From contig NZ_JAUSZJ010000002.1 of the NCBI RefSeq assembly GCF_030817475.1, positions 2,892,001 through 2,956,000 of the forward strand: a DNA stretch of 64,000 bases. The letters are read 5' to 3'. Origin of the DNA: Streptomyces sp. V2I9 (lineage in GTDB: Bacteria > Actinomycetota > Actinomycetes > Streptomycetales > Streptomycetaceae). This document shows positions 1 through 10,306 of the stretch, in pieces. Position 1 is the stretch's first letter. Each line of letters opens with the position of its first letter. The position numbers and the translations under genes are program-made. Under the pieces are notes generated by a model. That model was not told the origin of the DNA. It worked only from the letters and a program-made list of their open reading frames with translations, and did not search any database.

Positions 1-163
1 TGGCCTGCTCCACCTGGTCCTTGCTGATCGCCTGGACCACCTTGGCGGTGTCCACCGTCTTGTAGCCGCCCGACGAGCCGACGACCTGCATCAACACGAC
101 CACGGCGAGGACGGCCAGCACGATCCACATGACCGGCCCACGGAAGTATCGCTTCACGTCCAT
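1..163 (-). CDS. ftsH: ATP-dependent zinc metalloprotease FtsH, N-terminal fragment
   Basis: Only the first 54 codons lie in the window; the gene continues past the left edge. The visible part starts MDVKRYFRGPVMWIVL, a short basic cytoplasmic tip followed by a hydrophobic membrane segment (about residues 11-27) and the start of the periplasmic-type FtsH_ext domain. The AAA+ and zinc-protease domains would lie outside. FtsH is a membrane-bound hexamer that degrades unfolded membrane and regulatory proteins. Its position just downstream of hpt on the same strand matches the usual actinobacterial order tilS-hpt-ftsH, which supports the call despite the short fragment. Confidence 0.85.
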   Translation of the reverse strand, partial: MDVKRYFRGPVMWIVLAVLAVVVLMQVVGSSGGYKTVDTAKVVQAISKDQVEQA

Positions 164-345
164 CCATACGGAGCGAAGACGCCCCGTCCCTCCTGCCCGT
201 AGGTAAATGCTGCTGTTTGAAAAGAGTGTTCTTCGGACGGTACCTCAGCATGGGCACCCGCGACCGCCGGGTGCGGCGGAGAAACCTGCTTTCGCAGCTT
301 CAACGGCCCGATGGCAGTGAGGGTTCCCCGGCGGGCGGGTCGGGG

Positions 346-900
346 TCAGCCGCCGTAGACGTGCGGGGCGAGCGTGCCGACGAAGGGCAGGTTGCGGTAC
401 TTCTCCGCGTAGTCCAGCCCGTAGCCGACGACGAACTCGTTGGGGATGTCGAAACCGATCCATTTCACATCGATGGCGACCTTTGCGGCATCCGGCTTGC
501 GCAGCAGGGTGCAGACCTCCAGCGAGGCCGGCTCCCGCGAACCCAGGTTGGACAGCAGCCAGGACAGCGTCAGACCGGAGTCGATGATGTCCTCGACGAT
601 CAGGACGTGCTTGCCCTTGATGTCGGTGTCGAGGTCCTTGAGGATCCGCACGACGCCGGAGGACTGGGTGCCCGCCCCGTACGAGGAGACGGCCATCCAG
701 TCCATCGTGACGGGGGACGACAGGGCGCGCGCCAGGTCCGCCATGACCATCACCGCGCCCTTGAGGACGCCGACGATGAGCAGGTCCTTGCCCGCGTACT
801 CCGCGTCGATCTTCGCGGCCAGCTCGACGAGCTTCGCGTCGATCTCTTCCTTGGTGAGGAGCACCGACTGAAGGTCGGTACCCATGTCCTTCTCGTTCAC
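346..900 (-). CDS. hpt: hypoxanthine phosphoribosyltransferase
   Basis: Cytoplasmic purine-salvage enzyme converting hypoxanthine or guanine plus PRPP to IMP or GMP. The 184 residues match the family length. The PRPP-binding loop [10 protein letters not shown] is at about 102-111, the flexible-loop region with SSYG at 72-75, and a C-terminal FVVGYGLDY stretch contacts the purine. The GTG at 900 is chosen because AAAGAG lies 6 nt upstream. The internal ATG at 885 has its only purine-rich stretch almost touching the codon. It lies between tilS and ftsH on the same strand, the common actinobacterial arrangement. Confidence 0.95.
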   Translation of the reverse strand: MNEKDMGTDLQSVLLTKEEIDAKLVELAAKIDAEYAGKDLLIVGVLKGAVMVMADLARALSSPVTMDWMAVSSYGAGTQSSGVVRILKDLDTDIKGKHVLIVEDIIDSGLTLSWLLSNLGSREPASLEVCTLLRKPDAAKVAIDVKWIGFDIPNEFVVGYGLDYAEKYRNLPFVGTLAPHVYGG

Positions 901-993
901 CCACGTCTCTTTCTGTGCTGCCGACGGTCCGGCACGCCGGTCCGGGTGCGCCGGACCGTCGTGCCGTTCGCCTGCGCTTCAGCCGCTCGCGCG

Positions 994-2106
994 TCAGCTC
1001 TGCCGAATGACCAGTCTGCCACCCTGCCGGGTCGCCTCGACGCGGCCGGGCAGGTTGATGGCCCGCTGGCCCCGCCAGCCGGTGATCAGGCGGTCGACTT
1101 CTTCCAGGTGCCGGGCGAAGAGGGAGCCGGCGGGCGACCCGGCCTCGATCAGGGCGCGGCGCAGCACCCGGCGGCGCACCGCGGACGGCAGGGCGTAGAG
1201 GGCGGCGCACTCCAGGCCGCCGGTCTCGTCGCGTACGGACAGCTCGGCCTCGGCCGCCCAGGCGTCCAGGGCGTCGGCGTCGTCGCGGGAGAGCTGGGCG
1301 GTCCGGGCGAGGGCCTCGACGACGCCCTTGCCGAGCGCCTTCTCCAGCGCGGGCAGCCCTTCGTGGCGCAGCCGGGAGCGGGTGTAGGCGGGATCGATGT
1401 TGTGCGGGTCGTCCCAGACCGGGATCGACTGGACCAGGCACGCCTTGCGGACGGTCTGCCGGTCGAGCTGGAGGAAGGGGCGGCGGTAGCGGCCGGCCGG
1501 CCCGGAGGCGGCGGCCATGCCGGAGAGCGAGCGGATGCCGGAGCCGCGGGCGAGGCCGAGGAGGACGGTCTCGGCCTGGTCGTCGCGGGTGTGGCCGAGC
1601 AGGACGGCGGCGGCGCCGTGGCGTTCGGCGGCGGCGTCCAGCGCGGCGTAGCGGGCGTCGCGGGCGGCGGCCTCGGGGCCGCCTTCGCGTCCGACGTGCA
1701 CGGCGACGGCCTCGACGGGGTCGAGGTCCATGGCGGCGAGCCGGGTGACGACCTCGTCGGCGCGGAGCGCGGAACCCTGCTGGAGGTTGTGGTCGACGGT
1801 GATGCCGCCGGCCCGGACGCCGAGTTTGCGCGCCTCGAAGGCGAGTGCGGAGGCGAGCGCCATGGAGTCGGCGCCGCCGGAGCAGGCGACGAGGACGAGC
1901 GGGGCGTCGGGCCGTTCGGGGAGGGTTCCGCGGGGGCTGCCCGCCGCGGCGGCCTCGGCGTGAGGGGTGCGGGCGGCGTGCGCGGTGCGCTTCGCGGCGT
2001 CGGCCGGCCGGTCGTGACCGGCGTGCCGGTGGAAATCGGTGAGGACGTCGTGGAGTACGCGGCGGACCGCCAGGCGTATCGCCGCGACCGCAGGATGGGG
2101 ACCCAT
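994..2106 (-). CDS. tilS: tRNA(Ile)-lysidine synthetase TilS
   Basis: Modifies C34 of the CAU-anticodon tRNA-Ile to lysidine so that it reads AUA and is charged with isoleucine. The PP-loop ATP-pyrophosphatase signature SGGADS is at 76-81, followed by [15 protein letters not shown] and an Arg/Tyr-rich [14 protein letters not shown] region typical of TilS. At 370 residues it is a short TilS of the actinobacterial type, with a reduced C-terminal domain and a low-complexity Ala/His/Arg stretch (about 30-60) before the catalytic core. It sits upstream of hpt, 93 nt apart, and is probably co-transcribed. Confidence 0.93.
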   Translation of the reverse strand: MGPHPAVAAIRLAVRRVLHDVLTDFHRHAGHDRPADAAKRTAHAARTPHAEAAAAGSPRGTLPERPDAPLVLVACSGGADSMALASALAFEARKLGVRAGGITVDHNLQQGSALRADEVVTRLAAMDLDPVEAVAVHVGREGGPEAAARDARYAALDAAAERHGAAAVLLGHTRDDQAETVLLGLARGSGIRSLSGMAAASGPAGRYRRPFLQLDRQTVRKACLVQSIPVWDDPHNIDPAYTRSRLRHEGLPALEKALGKGVVEALARTAQLSRDDADALDAWAAEAELSVRDETGGLECAALYALPSAVRRRVLRRALIEAGSPAGSLFARHLEEVDRLITGWRGQRAINLPGRVEATRQGGRLVIRQS

Positions 2107-2302
2107 GTCCGGTGCCCTTCGTGGAGTTCGGGGGTGCGTCGAGCGCCGGAACGCGTGAGTCCCGTCACTCAGAGTGCGTCGATGGTGACAGAGGCAAGCT
2201 GTTCATCGAGCATTGCACGCCTTCCCGTGCCTCCATGGTCCCTCGGATGGGTGATTGGTGGGCGAATATCGGCCCCTCGGGAGTATCCGGGCCATCCGAT
2301 GG

Positions 2303-3436
2303 TCAGGATTCGGCCTTACGGTGCACGCGCGCGACCCAGTCGGCGGGCCGGGCGATCTCGGCCTTGGTCGGAAGGGTGTTGGGCGAGGTCCAGACGCGGT
2401 TGAAGCCGTCCATGCCGACCTCGTCGACGACCGATCGTACGAACTTCTCGCCGTCCCGGTACTGGCGCAGCTTGGCGTCGAGGCCGAGGAGCTTGCGCAG
2501 GGCCTGGTCGAGACGGCCGGCGCCCTGGGCGCGGCGCTGCTGGAACTTCTCCCGGATCTCGGAGACGGAGCCGACGACGCCGGGTCCGACGCCGTCCATG
2601 ACGTAGTCCGCGTGGCCTTCGAGGAGGGACATGACGGCGGTGAGGCGGCCGAGGACCTCGCGCTGGGCGGGGGTCTGGACGATGTCGACGAGGCTGCGGC
2701 CCTCGCTCTCGCCCTGTTCGCCCTCGGGCCGGCCGCCGGAGAGGGACTGGGCGGCCTCGCGGAGGCGTTCCAGGAAGGTCATGGGGTCGACGTCGGTCTC
2801 GTCGAGGAACGTCTGGATCTCGCCCCGGAGGTGGTCGCGGAGCCAGGGCACGCCGGTGAACTGGGTGCGGTGCGTCTCCTCGTGGAGGGCGACCCAGAGC
2901 CGGAAGTCGTGCGGGTCGACGTCCAGTTCCCGTTCGACGTGGACGATGTTGGGGGCGACGAGGAGGAGCCGGCCGCCGCCGTTCGCGGAGGCGGGCAGCT
3001 CGCGGGTGGCGGGGGCGAAGGTCTCGTACTGGCCGAGCACCCGCGAGGCGAGGAACGAGAGCAGCATGCCCAGTTCGACGCCGGTGACCTTGCCGCCGAC
3101 CGCGCCGAGGACGGCGCCGCCGGGGCCGCCGGAGCGGCGGCTCTCCATCTTGTCGAGCAGGGGCTTCAGGAGTTCGCGGAAGCCGGCGACGTTGGCCTTG
3201 ATCCAGCCGGGGCGGTCGACGACGAGGACAGGGGTGTCCTCGGGTTCGGTCCCCTCGGGGATCATCCGGGTGAACTCCCGGACGTGCTCCTCGGACGCCT
3301 TGGCGTGGCGGCGGAGCTCCGCGACGACGGCGCGGGCCTCCTCGCGGCTGATGTCGGGCCCGGTCCGTACGAGCCGGGTCGCGGTCGCCACCGCGAGATT
3401 CCAGTCGACCATCTGGGCACCACCGATGCTCGTCAT
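2303..3436 (-). CDS. zinc-dependent metalloprotease-like protein, DUF2342 family
   Basis: A 377-residue protein of the actinobacterial DUF2342 (zincin-like) family, sometimes named coenzyme F420 biosynthesis-associated protein. The zincin-like motif HEETHRTQF occurs in the middle of the protein with a downstream EGHADYVMDG that can supply the third ligand. The cellular substrate is not established. It lies between the D-Ala-D-Ala carboxypeptidase and tilS in the same direction. This neighbourhood is conserved in actinomycetes, but I see no direct evidence for a role in either pathway. Confidence 0.85.
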   Translation of the reverse strand: MTSIGGAQMVDWNLAVATATRLVRTGPDISREEARAVVAELRRHAKASEEHVREFTRMIPEGTEPEDTPVLVVDRPGWIKANVAGFRELLKPLLDKMESRRSGGPGGAVLGAVGGKVTGVELGMLLSFLASRVLGQYETFAPATRELPASANGGGRLLLVAPNIVHVERELDVDPHDFRLWVALHEETHRTQFTGVPWLRDHLRGEIQTFLDETDVDPMTFLERLREAAQSLSGGRPEGEQGESEGRSLVDIVQTPAQREVLGRLTAVMSLLEGHADYVMDGVGPGVVGSVSEIREKFQQRRAQGAGRLDQALRKLLGLDAKLRQYRDGEKFVRSVVDEVGMDGFNRVWTSPNTLPTKAEIARPADWVARVHRKAES

Positions 3437-3507
3437 GCGTCAACCGTACGTGAGCCTGTCGCCCGGTGGTGGGGTCTTGGCGGCGTCTCTTCGGGTACGG
3501 CCCGTCC

Positions 3508-4983
3508 TCAGCCGCCCGTTCCGGCGAGGGCGGTGGCCAGGGCGTCGAGCGCGGGTTCGGCCTCGGCCGCGGACGCACTGCCCGAGGCGAGGAAGGCGAA
3601 GGCGAGCAGCCGCCCCTGCCGGTCGACGACGGTCCCGGCGAGGGAGTTGACGCCCTGGAGGGTGCCGGTCTTGGCGCGGACGAGGCCGGTGCCCGCCGCG
3701 TCCCGCCCGTAGCGGCCGTCGAGGGTGCCGGTGAACCCGGCGATCGGGAGCCCGGTGAGGACGTGGCGCAGTCCGGGGCGGTCCGGGTCGGCGGCGCGGG
3801 CGAGGAGTGCGGTGAGGAGGGCCGGGGTGACCCGGTCCTCGCGGTCCAGGCCGCTGCCGTCGGCGAAGTGGGCGCCGGCGACCGGGACCTGGAGCTTCTT
3901 CAGTTCGTTGGTGACGGCGCGGCGGGCCCCGGCGAAGGACGCCTTCTCGCCCTTGGCGATGGCGGTCTGCCGGGCGAGGGCTTCGGCGATGTCGTTGTCG
4001 CTGTTGGTGAGGGTGCGTTCGGCGAGGGCGGCGAGCGGGGCCGAGCGGTGGGTGGCGACGGTGCGGGCGCCCTCGGCCGCACGCGCCTCGCGGGGGGCGC
4101 CGGTGACCTCGACGCCCGCCTTCTCCAGGGCGCGGGCGAAGGCGCGGGCGGCGTCGCCCGCCGGGTCGTCGGTACGGGGCGCGTGGCCGCGGTCCGAGCC
4201 GTTGAGGCGGCCCTCGTTCACCATCAGGGCGGTGACGGGCGCGATGTTGTCGTTGGGGCTGATCGGGTGGAGCACGGGGCCGGTGTAGCGGGAGACGTCG
4301 TAGGCGAGGCGTACGGATTTCCTGTCCTCCCCGCGCAGGGCGGCGGCGGCGTCGGTGGCCATCGGGCGCAGGTCGGCCTCGGTGAGCGTGGGGTCGCCGC
4401 CGCCGACGAGGGTGAGGGTGCGGGAGTCGGGGGACAGCGCCGCGGTGGTGGCGATGCGGTGGTCGGGGCCGAGGACGGAGAGGGCCGCGGCGGTGGTGGC
4501 GATCTTGATCGTGGAGGCCGGGGTCATCGGGGTGGTGGCGCCGTGTCCGTACAGCTGCTCGCCGGTGGCGGTGTCGACGACGGACGCGGCGAGCTTGTTC
4601 CCGAGGCCGGGCGCGCGGACCAGCGGGGTGAGGGCGTCCCGGAGCCCGGCGGTGTCCCGGGGGGCGTCCCGGGTGGACGTGCCGAGGGCGGGGAGGACGG
4701 CGGCGGCGCTGGGGGCGGGGCGGGGGCCGCCGGGCGCGGTGCGGCCGTGATGTGCGCCACCTGTGCGGTCGGCGGCGACCGCCAGGGCCCGCTCGGCCTT
4801 ACGCTGACCGTTGTCCCAGGGGCCGGCGGCGAGGACGGCGCCGGCGGCCACGGCCAGGCCGAGCGTCGCGGAGCCTGCGATCACCTGCCAGGTGTACGAC
4901 CCGTCGCGCTTCCTCATCAGGACCTTCGGCCCGCCCCGCGGGTCCGAGGGGCGCACCGCCGGTTCTTCCACCTGCTCGGCCAC
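3508..4983 (-). CDS. dacB: D-alanyl-D-alanine carboxypeptidase/endopeptidase (PBP4 type)
   Basis: Peptidase S13 enzyme that trims or cleaves peptidoglycan peptide cross-links outside the membrane. A basic N-terminus and one hydrophobic segment ([15 protein letters not shown]) act as signal or anchor. The active-site motif SxxK is seen as STIK, the second motif as NSDND, and the third as KTGTL near the C-terminus. GTG at 4983 is preferred because AAAGGGG stands about 10 nt upstream. A longer frame from GTG 5028 is open but has no Shine-Dalgarno. It diverges from ppa, leaving an 86-nt shared promoter region. Confidence 0.92.
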   Translation of the reverse strand: MAEQVEEPAVRPSDPRGGPKVLMRKRDGSYTWQVIAGSATLGLAVAAGAVLAAGPWDNGQRKAERALAVAADRTGGAHHGRTAPGGPRPAPSAAAVLPALGTSTRDAPRDTAGLRDALTPLVRAPGLGNKLAASVVDTATGEQLYGHGATTPMTPASTIKIATTAAALSVLGPDHRIATTAALSPDSRTLTLVGGGDPTLTEADLRPMATDAAAALRGEDRKSVRLAYDVSRYTGPVLHPISPNDNIAPVTALMVNEGRLNGSDRGHAPRTDDPAGDAARAFARALEKAGVEVTGAPREARAAEGARTVATHRSAPLAALAERTLTNSDNDIAEALARQTAIAKGEKASFAGARRAVTNELKKLQVPVAGAHFADGSGLDREDRVTPALLTALLARAADPDRPGLRHVLTGLPIAGFTGTLDGRYGRDAAGTGLVRAKTGTLQGVNSLAGTVVDRQGRLLAFAFLASGSASAAEAEPALDALATALAGTGG

Positions 4984-5069
4984 CGCTGACCAGCCCCTTT
5001 CGCGAGCACACTTCTGCGTGGGGGACACTTAACCACCAGTCGTATGTGTTGATCATGGAGGAGCCACCC

Positions 5070-5564
5070 GTGGAGTTCGACGTCACCATCGAGATCCCGA
5101 AGGGTTCGCGGAACAAGTACGAGGTGGACCACGAGACCGGTCGGATCCGCCTGGACCGTCGACTCTTCACCTCGACCAGCTACCCGGCCGACTACGGCTT
5201 CGTCGAGAACACCCTCGGCGAGGACGGCGACCCGCTGGACGCGCTGGTCATCCTGGACGAGCCGACCTTCCCCGGTTGCCTCATCAAGTGCCGCGCCATC
5301 GGCATGTTCCGGATGACCGACGAGGCGGGTGGCGACGACAAGCTGCTCTGCGTCCCGGCGTCCGACCCGCGCGTGGAACACCTGCGCGACATCCACCACG
5401 TGTCGGAGTTCGACCGCCTGGAGATCCAGCACTTCTTCGAGGTCTACAAGGACCTGGAGCCGGGCAAGTCCGTCGAGGGCGCCGACTGGGTCGGCCGCGC
5501 CGAGGCGGAGGCCGAGATCGAGGCCTCGTACAAGCGTCTTGAGGCGCAGGGCGGCGCGCACTGA
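5070..5564 (+). CDS. ppa: inorganic pyrophosphatase
   Basis: Family I soluble pyrophosphatase, hydrolysing PPi to two phosphates and so pulling nucleotide and tRNA activation forward. It is 164 residues long. The family signature DGDPLDALV is seen with the surrounding acidic metal ligands, and the substrate-binding basic/Tyr residues appear in KGSRNKYE and YPADYGF. The start is set by GGAGGAG 6 nt before the GTG; the upstream in-frame ATG at 5055 lies inside or before this Shine-Dalgarno sequence and is less likely. It is divergently transcribed from dacB and followed by a strong hairpin terminator. Confidence 0.96.
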   Translation: MEFDVTIEIPKGSRNKYEVDHETGRIRLDRRLFTSTSYPADYGFVENTLGEDGDPLDALVILDEPTFPGCLIKCRAIGMFRMTDEAGGDDKLLCVPASDPRVEHLRDIHHVSEFDRLEIQHFFEVYKDLEPGKSVEGADWVGRAEAEAEIEASYKRLEAQGGAH

Positions 5565-5607
5565 CGTCCCTCTTCCGGTTCTGTCGCTGAGCCGGACGGC
5601 CGTCTCC

Positions 5608-5645
5608 GAACGGGCGGTACACCCTCGCGGGTGTACCGCCCGTTC
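5608..5645 (+). terminator. hairpin terminator after ppa
   Basis: Perfect 17-bp inverted repeat (arms 5608-5624 and 5629-5645) with the 4-nt loop TCGC, 43 nt after the ppa stop. No U-tract, as is common in Streptomyces terminators. Confidence 0.85.
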
Positions 5646-5792
5646 CGCTGTCCGCTCCCCCGCGCGCGGGGGTCACGGGACGCGCGCGGAACGCGTGACC
5701 TCGGCGCGTGCGGGGCCATGCCGGTGGCCATACTGGGCACACGTGCGGCGGGGCACCCCCAGTGACGTGCAGTCGAGCAGGAACGAGGTCGA

Positions 5793-7496
5793 GTGGTGGC
5801 GGAATCGGGCGGTCCCGAGGACCAGAAGCCCCAGTCCGACGAGGCGCGGAGCGCTTTCGCCCCGCCCGCGGGGACGATGCAGCCGGTGTCGCCGCCCGAG
5901 GAGGACCATCCGACGTCGGAATTCGCCCTTCCGACCGGGGTGCATCAGGACCCGCACGGCCCGGCCGGATCGGGCGGCGGTGCGGGGGGCGGCTCGAACT
6001 CCGACACGCTGAGTTCAGCCTTCACCCCGCCGAGCACGTACCAGGCCCAGCAGTCGCCGCCCGCGTTCACCCCGGCGCAGGGCATTCCGATGATCAAGCT
6101 GACCAAGGAAGCCCCGTGGCAGGACCGGATGCGCACGATGCTGCGCATGCCGGTGACCGAACGGCCGGCCGCCGAGTCGATCCAGCACACCGACGACGAG
6201 ACCGGCCCCGCCGTGCCGCGCGTGCTCGACCTGACGCTGCGTATCGGCGAACTGCTGCTGGCGGGCGGTGAGGGGGCCGAGGACGTCGAGGCGGCGATGT
6301 TCGCGGTGACCCGGTCCTACGGGCTCGACCGCAGCGAGCCGACGGTCACGTTCACGCTGCTGTCCATCTCGCACCAGCCGTCGCTGGTGGACGACCCGGT
6401 GACGGCGAGCCGTACGGTACGCCGCCGGGGCACCGACTACACCCGGCTGGCCGCCGTGTTCCGGTTGGTGGACGACATCACCAGTACGGACACCGAGGTG
6501 TCGCTGGAGGAGGCGTACCGGCGGCTCGCGGAGATCCGCCGCAACCGCCACCCGTACCCCGGCTGGGTGCTGACGGCGGCGGCCGGGCTGCTGGCCGGGT
6601 CGGCCTCGGTGCTGGTCGGCGGTGGGGTGCTGGTGTTCCTGGTGGCGGCGGCGGGCGCGATGCTCGGCGACCGGCTGGCCTGGCTGTGCGCGGGGCGCGG
6701 GCTGCCGGAGTTCTACCAGTTCACGGTGGCCGCGATGCCGCCCGCGGCGATGGGGGTGGCGCTGACGCTGACCCATTCGACGGACATCCGCCCCTCCGCG
6801 GTGATCACCGGTGGGCTGTTCGCGCTGCTGCCGGGGCGGGCGCTGGTGGCGGGGGTGCAGGACGGGCTGACCGGCTACTACATCACCGCCGCGGCCCGCC
6901 TCCTCGAAGTCATGTACTTCTTCATCGGGATCGTCGCGGGCGTGCTGATCGTCCTGTACCTGGGGCTCCAGCTGGGGGCGCAGCTCAATCCGGAGGCCCG
7001 GTTCACGCCGTACAACGAGCCGGTGGTGCAGATCCTGGCGTCGATGGCGCTGAGTCTGGCCTTCGCGGTGCTGCTCCAGCAGGAGCGCTCGACGGTGCTG
7101 GCGGTCACCCTGAACGGTGGCGTGGCCTGGATCGTCTTCGGGGCGATGGCGCGGACCGGGGGCATCTCGGCGGTCGCGGCGACGGCGGTGGCGGCCGGGC
7201 TGGTGGGGCTGTTCGGCCAGCTGTTCTCGCGGTACCGGTTCACCTCGTCGCTGCCGTACATCACGGCGGCGATCGGGCCGCTGCTGCCCGGTTCGGCGAC
7301 GTACTTCGGTCTGCTGGGTGTGGCACAGAACGAGCTGGACGCCGGGCTCGCCTCGCTGTCCACGGCCGTCGCGACGGCTCTGGCGATCGCTATCGGGGTG
7401 AACCTGGGGAGCGAGATCTCCCGGCTCTTCATGGGGCTGCCGGGGGCGGTCGGCGGGGCGAGCCGCCGGGCGGCGAAGCGGACCAGGGGGTTCTGA
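5793..7496 (+). CDS. threonine/serine exporter family membrane protein (ThrE)
   Basis: A 567-residue membrane protein of the ThrE family. Residues 1-130 are a Pro/Ser/Gly-rich, probably disordered cytoplasmic region. It is followed by the cytoplasmic ThrE domain (VPRVLDLTLRIGELLLAGG and onward) and about ten hydrophobic segments in the C-terminal 350 residues, matching the fused ThrE/ThrE_2 architecture. Characterised members export threonine and serine from Corynebacterium; the substrate here is inferred. The GTG start gives MVAESGG. It is likely a single-gene unit, bounded by the ppa terminator upstream and a strong hairpin downstream. Confidence 0.88.
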   Translation: MVAESGGPEDQKPQSDEARSAFAPPAGTMQPVSPPEEDHPTSEFALPTGVHQDPHGPAGSGGGAGGGSNSDTLSSAFTPPSTYQAQQSPPAFTPAQGIPMIKLTKEAPWQDRMRTMLRMPVTERPAAESIQHTDDETGPAVPRVLDLTLRIGELLLAGGEGAEDVEAAMFAVTRSYGLDRSEPTVTFTLLSISHQPSLVDDPVTASRTVRRRGTDYTRLAAVFRLVDDITSTDTEVSLEEAYRRLAEIRRNRHPYPGWVLTAAAGLLAGSASVLVGGGVLVFLVAAAGAMLGDRLAWLCAGRGLPEFYQFTVAAMPPAAMGVALTLTHSTDIRPSAVITGGLFALLPGRALVAGVQDGLTGYYITAAARLLEVMYFFIGIVAGVLIVLYLGLQLGAQLNPEARFTPYNEPVVQILASMALSLAFAVLLQQERSTVLAVTLNGGVAWIVFGAMARTGGISAVAATAVAAGLVGLFGQLFSRYRFTSSLPYITAAIGPLLPGSATYFGLLGVAQNELDAGLASLSTAVATALAIAIGVNLGSEISRLFMGLPGAVGGASRRAAKRTRGF

Positions 7497-7529
7497 GCAC
7501 GGCCGGCTCCGCGGCCGTACGACGCGAGG

Positions 7530-7560
7530 CGCCCCTCCCCGGATCGTCCGGGGAGGGGCG
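7530..7560. terminator. bidirectional terminator between thrE-like gene and dedA-like gene
   Basis: Perfect 14-bp inverted repeat (7530-7543 and 7547-7560) with the 3-nt loop TCG, located between two convergent genes. The symmetrical stem can stop transcription from both sides. Confidence 0.85.
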
Positions 7561-7617
7561 TCTTCGCCGGTCGGGTACGCGGCGCGGGGTGCTCGCGCGG
7601 GCGCGTACGGGGCGGGG

Positions 7618-8334
7618 TCAGCGCTTGGCGTGACGGCCGCGCTGGCCGGAGGAGGGGCCGTTGCCGCCCGTCGCGGGCCGGCCGGCGTCGTCGTCCTCCA
7701 GGGCGGCGGCCTTCCTGCCCTGGCTGCGGGCGCGCAGGACCTCGATCACGATCGGCACCACGGAGATGAGCACGATCAGGATGAGGATCATCTCGATGTG
7801 CTCGTGCACGAAGTCGATCTTGCCGAGCAGGGCTCCGAGCACGGTGACGCCGACGCCCCAGAGGATCGCGCCGACCACGTTGTACGTGATGAAGGAGCGG
7901 TAGTTCATCCGGCTGACGCCCGCGATGATCGGCGTGAAGGTGCGCACGATGGGCACGAACCGCGCCAGGACCAGGGACTTGGGGCCGTGCTTCTCGAAGA
8001 ACTCGTGGGCCTTCTCCACGTTCTCCTGCTTGAAGAGGCGGGAGTCGGGACGCTTGAAGAGGGCCGGTCCGACCTTGCGGCCGAAGAGATAGCCGACCTG
8101 GTCGCCGACGATCGCGGCCACCGCGATCAGCGTGCAGACCAGCCAGAGCGGGTACTTCAGCTGCCCCGTGGTCACCAGCAGGCCCGTGGTGAACAGCAGT
8201 GAGTCGCCGGGCAGGAAGAACCCGATGAGGAGTCCGGACTCGGCGAAGACGATGAGGAGCAGGCCGGGGAGCCCGAACGTGTTGAGCAGATAGTCCGGGT
8301 CCAGCCAGCTCGGTCCGAGCGCAAGCGTATTCAA
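7618..8334 (-). CDS. DedA family integral membrane protein (SNARE-associated/VTT domain)
   Basis: A 238-residue polytopic protein of the DedA family, whose members move lipids or lipid carriers such as undecaprenyl phosphate across the membrane. It shows the conserved core FFLPGDSLLF near residue 50, the GDQVGYLFGRKVG region, and FARFVPIVRTFTP-like conserved Arg/Pro segments (seen as LVLARFVPIVRTFTP). A TTG start at 8334 (LNTLALGPSW) is chosen because the conserved N-terminus begins there, with GGAG about 10 nt upstream. The open frame continues upstream to 8718 but that part is Arg/His-rich without family resemblance. Confidence 0.88.
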   Translation of the reverse strand: MNTLALGPSWLDPDYLLNTFGLPGLLLIVFAESGLLIGFFLPGDSLLFTTGLLVTTGQLKYPLWLVCTLIAVAAIVGDQVGYLFGRKVGPALFKRPDSRLFKQENVEKAHEFFEKHGPKSLVLARFVPIVRTFTPIIAGVSRMNYRSFITYNVVGAILWGVGVTVLGALLGKIDFVHEHIEMILILIVLISVVPIVIEVLRARSQGRKAAALEDDDAGRPATGGNGPSSGQRGRHAKR

Positions 8335-8755
8335 GGGTCCGGGCTCCAGGATGAGGGGTGCGATGGCGGCTCTGTGGCCGCCCCAAGCTATCAACGCCCG
8401 ATGCGCACCGGTGGTTCCAGTGGCGTGCAGCGGCCATGCGCATCCTACGAAGCGGCCGGAGACCGGCCGTCCCCGCCGTCGTACGCGGACCCGGACGCGA
8501 CCCCGCCCCCCGCCGGGCACGGGCACGGCCAGGACCCGCTCGCCGCGCCGTACGCACCGAACGTCCGTATCGTCTGATGCGTGCGCTCTGTGTCGTGGCC
8601 CACAGCCGCGCCCCCTGTGCCGGTGAAGGTCACCCGCGTGCTCAAGGCCGGTCGCCGCCGCCCGCCCTCGTACGGCGGCGACCGGGCGGCACCCGCCACC
8701 GGCGCGTACCGCCGTCACGCCCCCTCCCGCACCGGCTCAGAGAAGGGTCACCACC
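8335..8755. other. intergenic gap with hairpin between dedA-like gene and gadB
   Basis: This 421-nt gap separates divergent genes and should hold both promoters. A perfect 13-bp inverted repeat (8648-8660 and 8673-8685, 12-nt loop) lies about 70 nt before the glutamate decarboxylase start and could sit in its leader. A 67-codon plus-strand frame (8374-8577) is open but I find no support for it as a gene. Confidence 0.5.
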
Positions 8756-10183
8756 ATGCCGCTCCACCGCGGTGCCCATCCGCAGCAGGACGAGCCCTCC
8801 GACGAGCGGCGCAGGCTCGCGCTGAACCCGTTCTACGGGGAGGCCGACCCGACGGCCGCGATGCACACGGCTCCGCCGCGCCACCGGCTGCCCGACGGCC
8901 CGCTGCCCCCGCTCACCGCGTACCGGGTGGTCCACGACGAGCTGATGCTCGACGGCAACGCGCGGCTCAACCTGGCCACGTTCGTCACCACCTGGATGGA
9001 GCCGCAGGCGGACGTCCTGATGAGCGAGTGCCGGGACAAGAACATGATCGACAAGGACGAGTACCCGCGCACCGCCGAGCTGGAGCGGCGCTGCGTGGCG
9101 ATGCTCGCCGATCTGTGGAACGCCCCCGATCCGGAGAGGGCCGTGGGGTGTTCGACCACCGGGTCCAGCGAGGCATGCATGCTCGCGGGGCTGGCCCTGA
9201 AGCGGCGCTGGACCCGGCGGAACACGGACCGCTACCCGGCGACGGCGAAGCCGAATCTGGTGATGGGCATCAACGTCCAGGTCTGCTGGGAGAAGTTCTG
9301 CACCTTCTGGGAGGTGGAGGCCCGGCAGGTCCCGATGGACGGTGACCGCTTCCACCTCGACCCGAAGGCCGCCGCCGGCCTGTGCGACGAGAACACCATC
9401 GGGGTGGTCGGCATCCTCGGCTCCACCTTCGACGGCTCCTACGAGCCGATCGCCGGGCTGTGCGCGGCCCTGGACGCCCTCCAGGAGCGCACCGGCCTCG
9501 ACGTCCCGGTCCACGTGGACGGTGCGTCCGGCGCGATGGTGGCGCCCTTCCTCGACCCGGACCTGGAGTGGGACTTCCGGCTGCCGAGGGTGGCGTCGAT
9601 CAACACGTCGGGGCACAAGTACGGCCTCGTCTATCCGGGCGTCGGCTGGGTGCTGTGGCGTACGGCGGACGCGCTGCCGGAGGAGCTGGTCTTCCGGGTC
9701 AACTACCTGGGCGGGGAGATGCCCACGTTCGCGCTGAACTTCTCGCGGCCCGGGGCGCAGGTGGTCGCGCAGTACTACACGTTCCTGCGCCTCGGGCACG
9801 AGGGCTACCGGGCGGTCCAGCAGGCGTCCCGCGAGGTGGCCTGCGGACTGGCGCGCGCGGTGGAAGGACTGGGCGACTTCCGGCTCCTCACCAGGGGCGA
9901 CCAGTTGCCGGTGTTCGCCTTCACGACGAAGGACGACGTCCACGCGTACGACGTCTTCGACGTGTCCCGGAGGCTGCGCGAACGGGGCTGGCTGGTGCCC
10001 GCGTACACGTTCCCGGCCAACCGCCAGGACCTGTCGGTCCTGCGGGTGGTGTGCCGCAACGGGTTCTCCTCGGACCTGGCCGACCTGCTGGTCGAGGACC
10101 TGAAGCTGCTGCTGCCCGAACTGCGGGCGCAGCGCCACCCGTTGAGCCAGGACCGGCCGGTCCCGACGGCGTTCCACCACTGA
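8756..10183 (+). CDS. gadB: glutamate decarboxylase
   Basis: PLP-dependent group II decarboxylase converting glutamate to GABA and CO2 with proton uptake, in the cytoplasm. The 475 residues match the bacterial GadA/B length. The Schiff-base lysine is K288 in NTSGHKYG. The N-terminal region has the [10 protein letters not shown] cofactor-binding stretch and the HVDGASG motif. There is no adjacent glutamate/GABA antiporter, so this is not a classical acid-resistance gadBC operon. In Streptomyces it more likely serves GABA or nitrogen metabolism, which is inference. Confidence 0.94.
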   Translation: MPLHRGAHPQQDEPSDERRRLALNPFYGEADPTAAMHTAPPRHRLPDGPLPPLTAYRVVHDELMLDGNARLNLATFVTTWMEPQADVLMSECRDKNMIDKDEYPRTAELERRCVAMLADLWNAPDPERAVGCSTTGSSEACMLAGLALKRRWTRRNTDRYPATAKPNLVMGINVQVCWEKFCTFWEVEARQVPMDGDRFHLDPKAAAGLCDENTIGVVGILGSTFDGSYEPIAGLCAALDALQERTGLDVPVHVDGASGAMVAPFLDPDLEWDFRLPRVASINTSGHKYGLVYPGVGWVLWRTADALPEELVFRVNYLGGEMPTFALNFSRPGAQVVAQYYTFLRLGHEGYRAVQQASREVACGLARAVEGLGDFRLLTRGDQLPVFAFTTKDDVHAYDVFDVSRRLRERGWLVPAYTFPANRQDLSVLRVVCRNGFSSDLADLLVEDLKLLLPELRAQRHPLSQDRPVPTAFHH

Positions 10184-10306
10184 GGTGGTCCCTCCCGCCC
10201 GACGCCCCCGGGCCGTTGCGTCCGGATCGTCGTGCGGGCCGGAGGAAGATGCCGCGACGCGGACGAGGCCCGAGGCGAGCTCTCCCCCGAGGTACGGGCG
10301 GCCAGG

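Noticed and set aside
217..2403. Very long plus-strand open frame over hpt and tilS
   Set aside because: Antisense shadow: Val/Gly/Asp-rich and without motifs, while the minus strand has clear enzymes. High GC makes such frames common.
8374..8577. 67-codon plus-strand frame between dedA-like gene and gadB
   Set aside because: Pro/Ala-rich, no Shine-Dalgarno I trust and no family resemblance.
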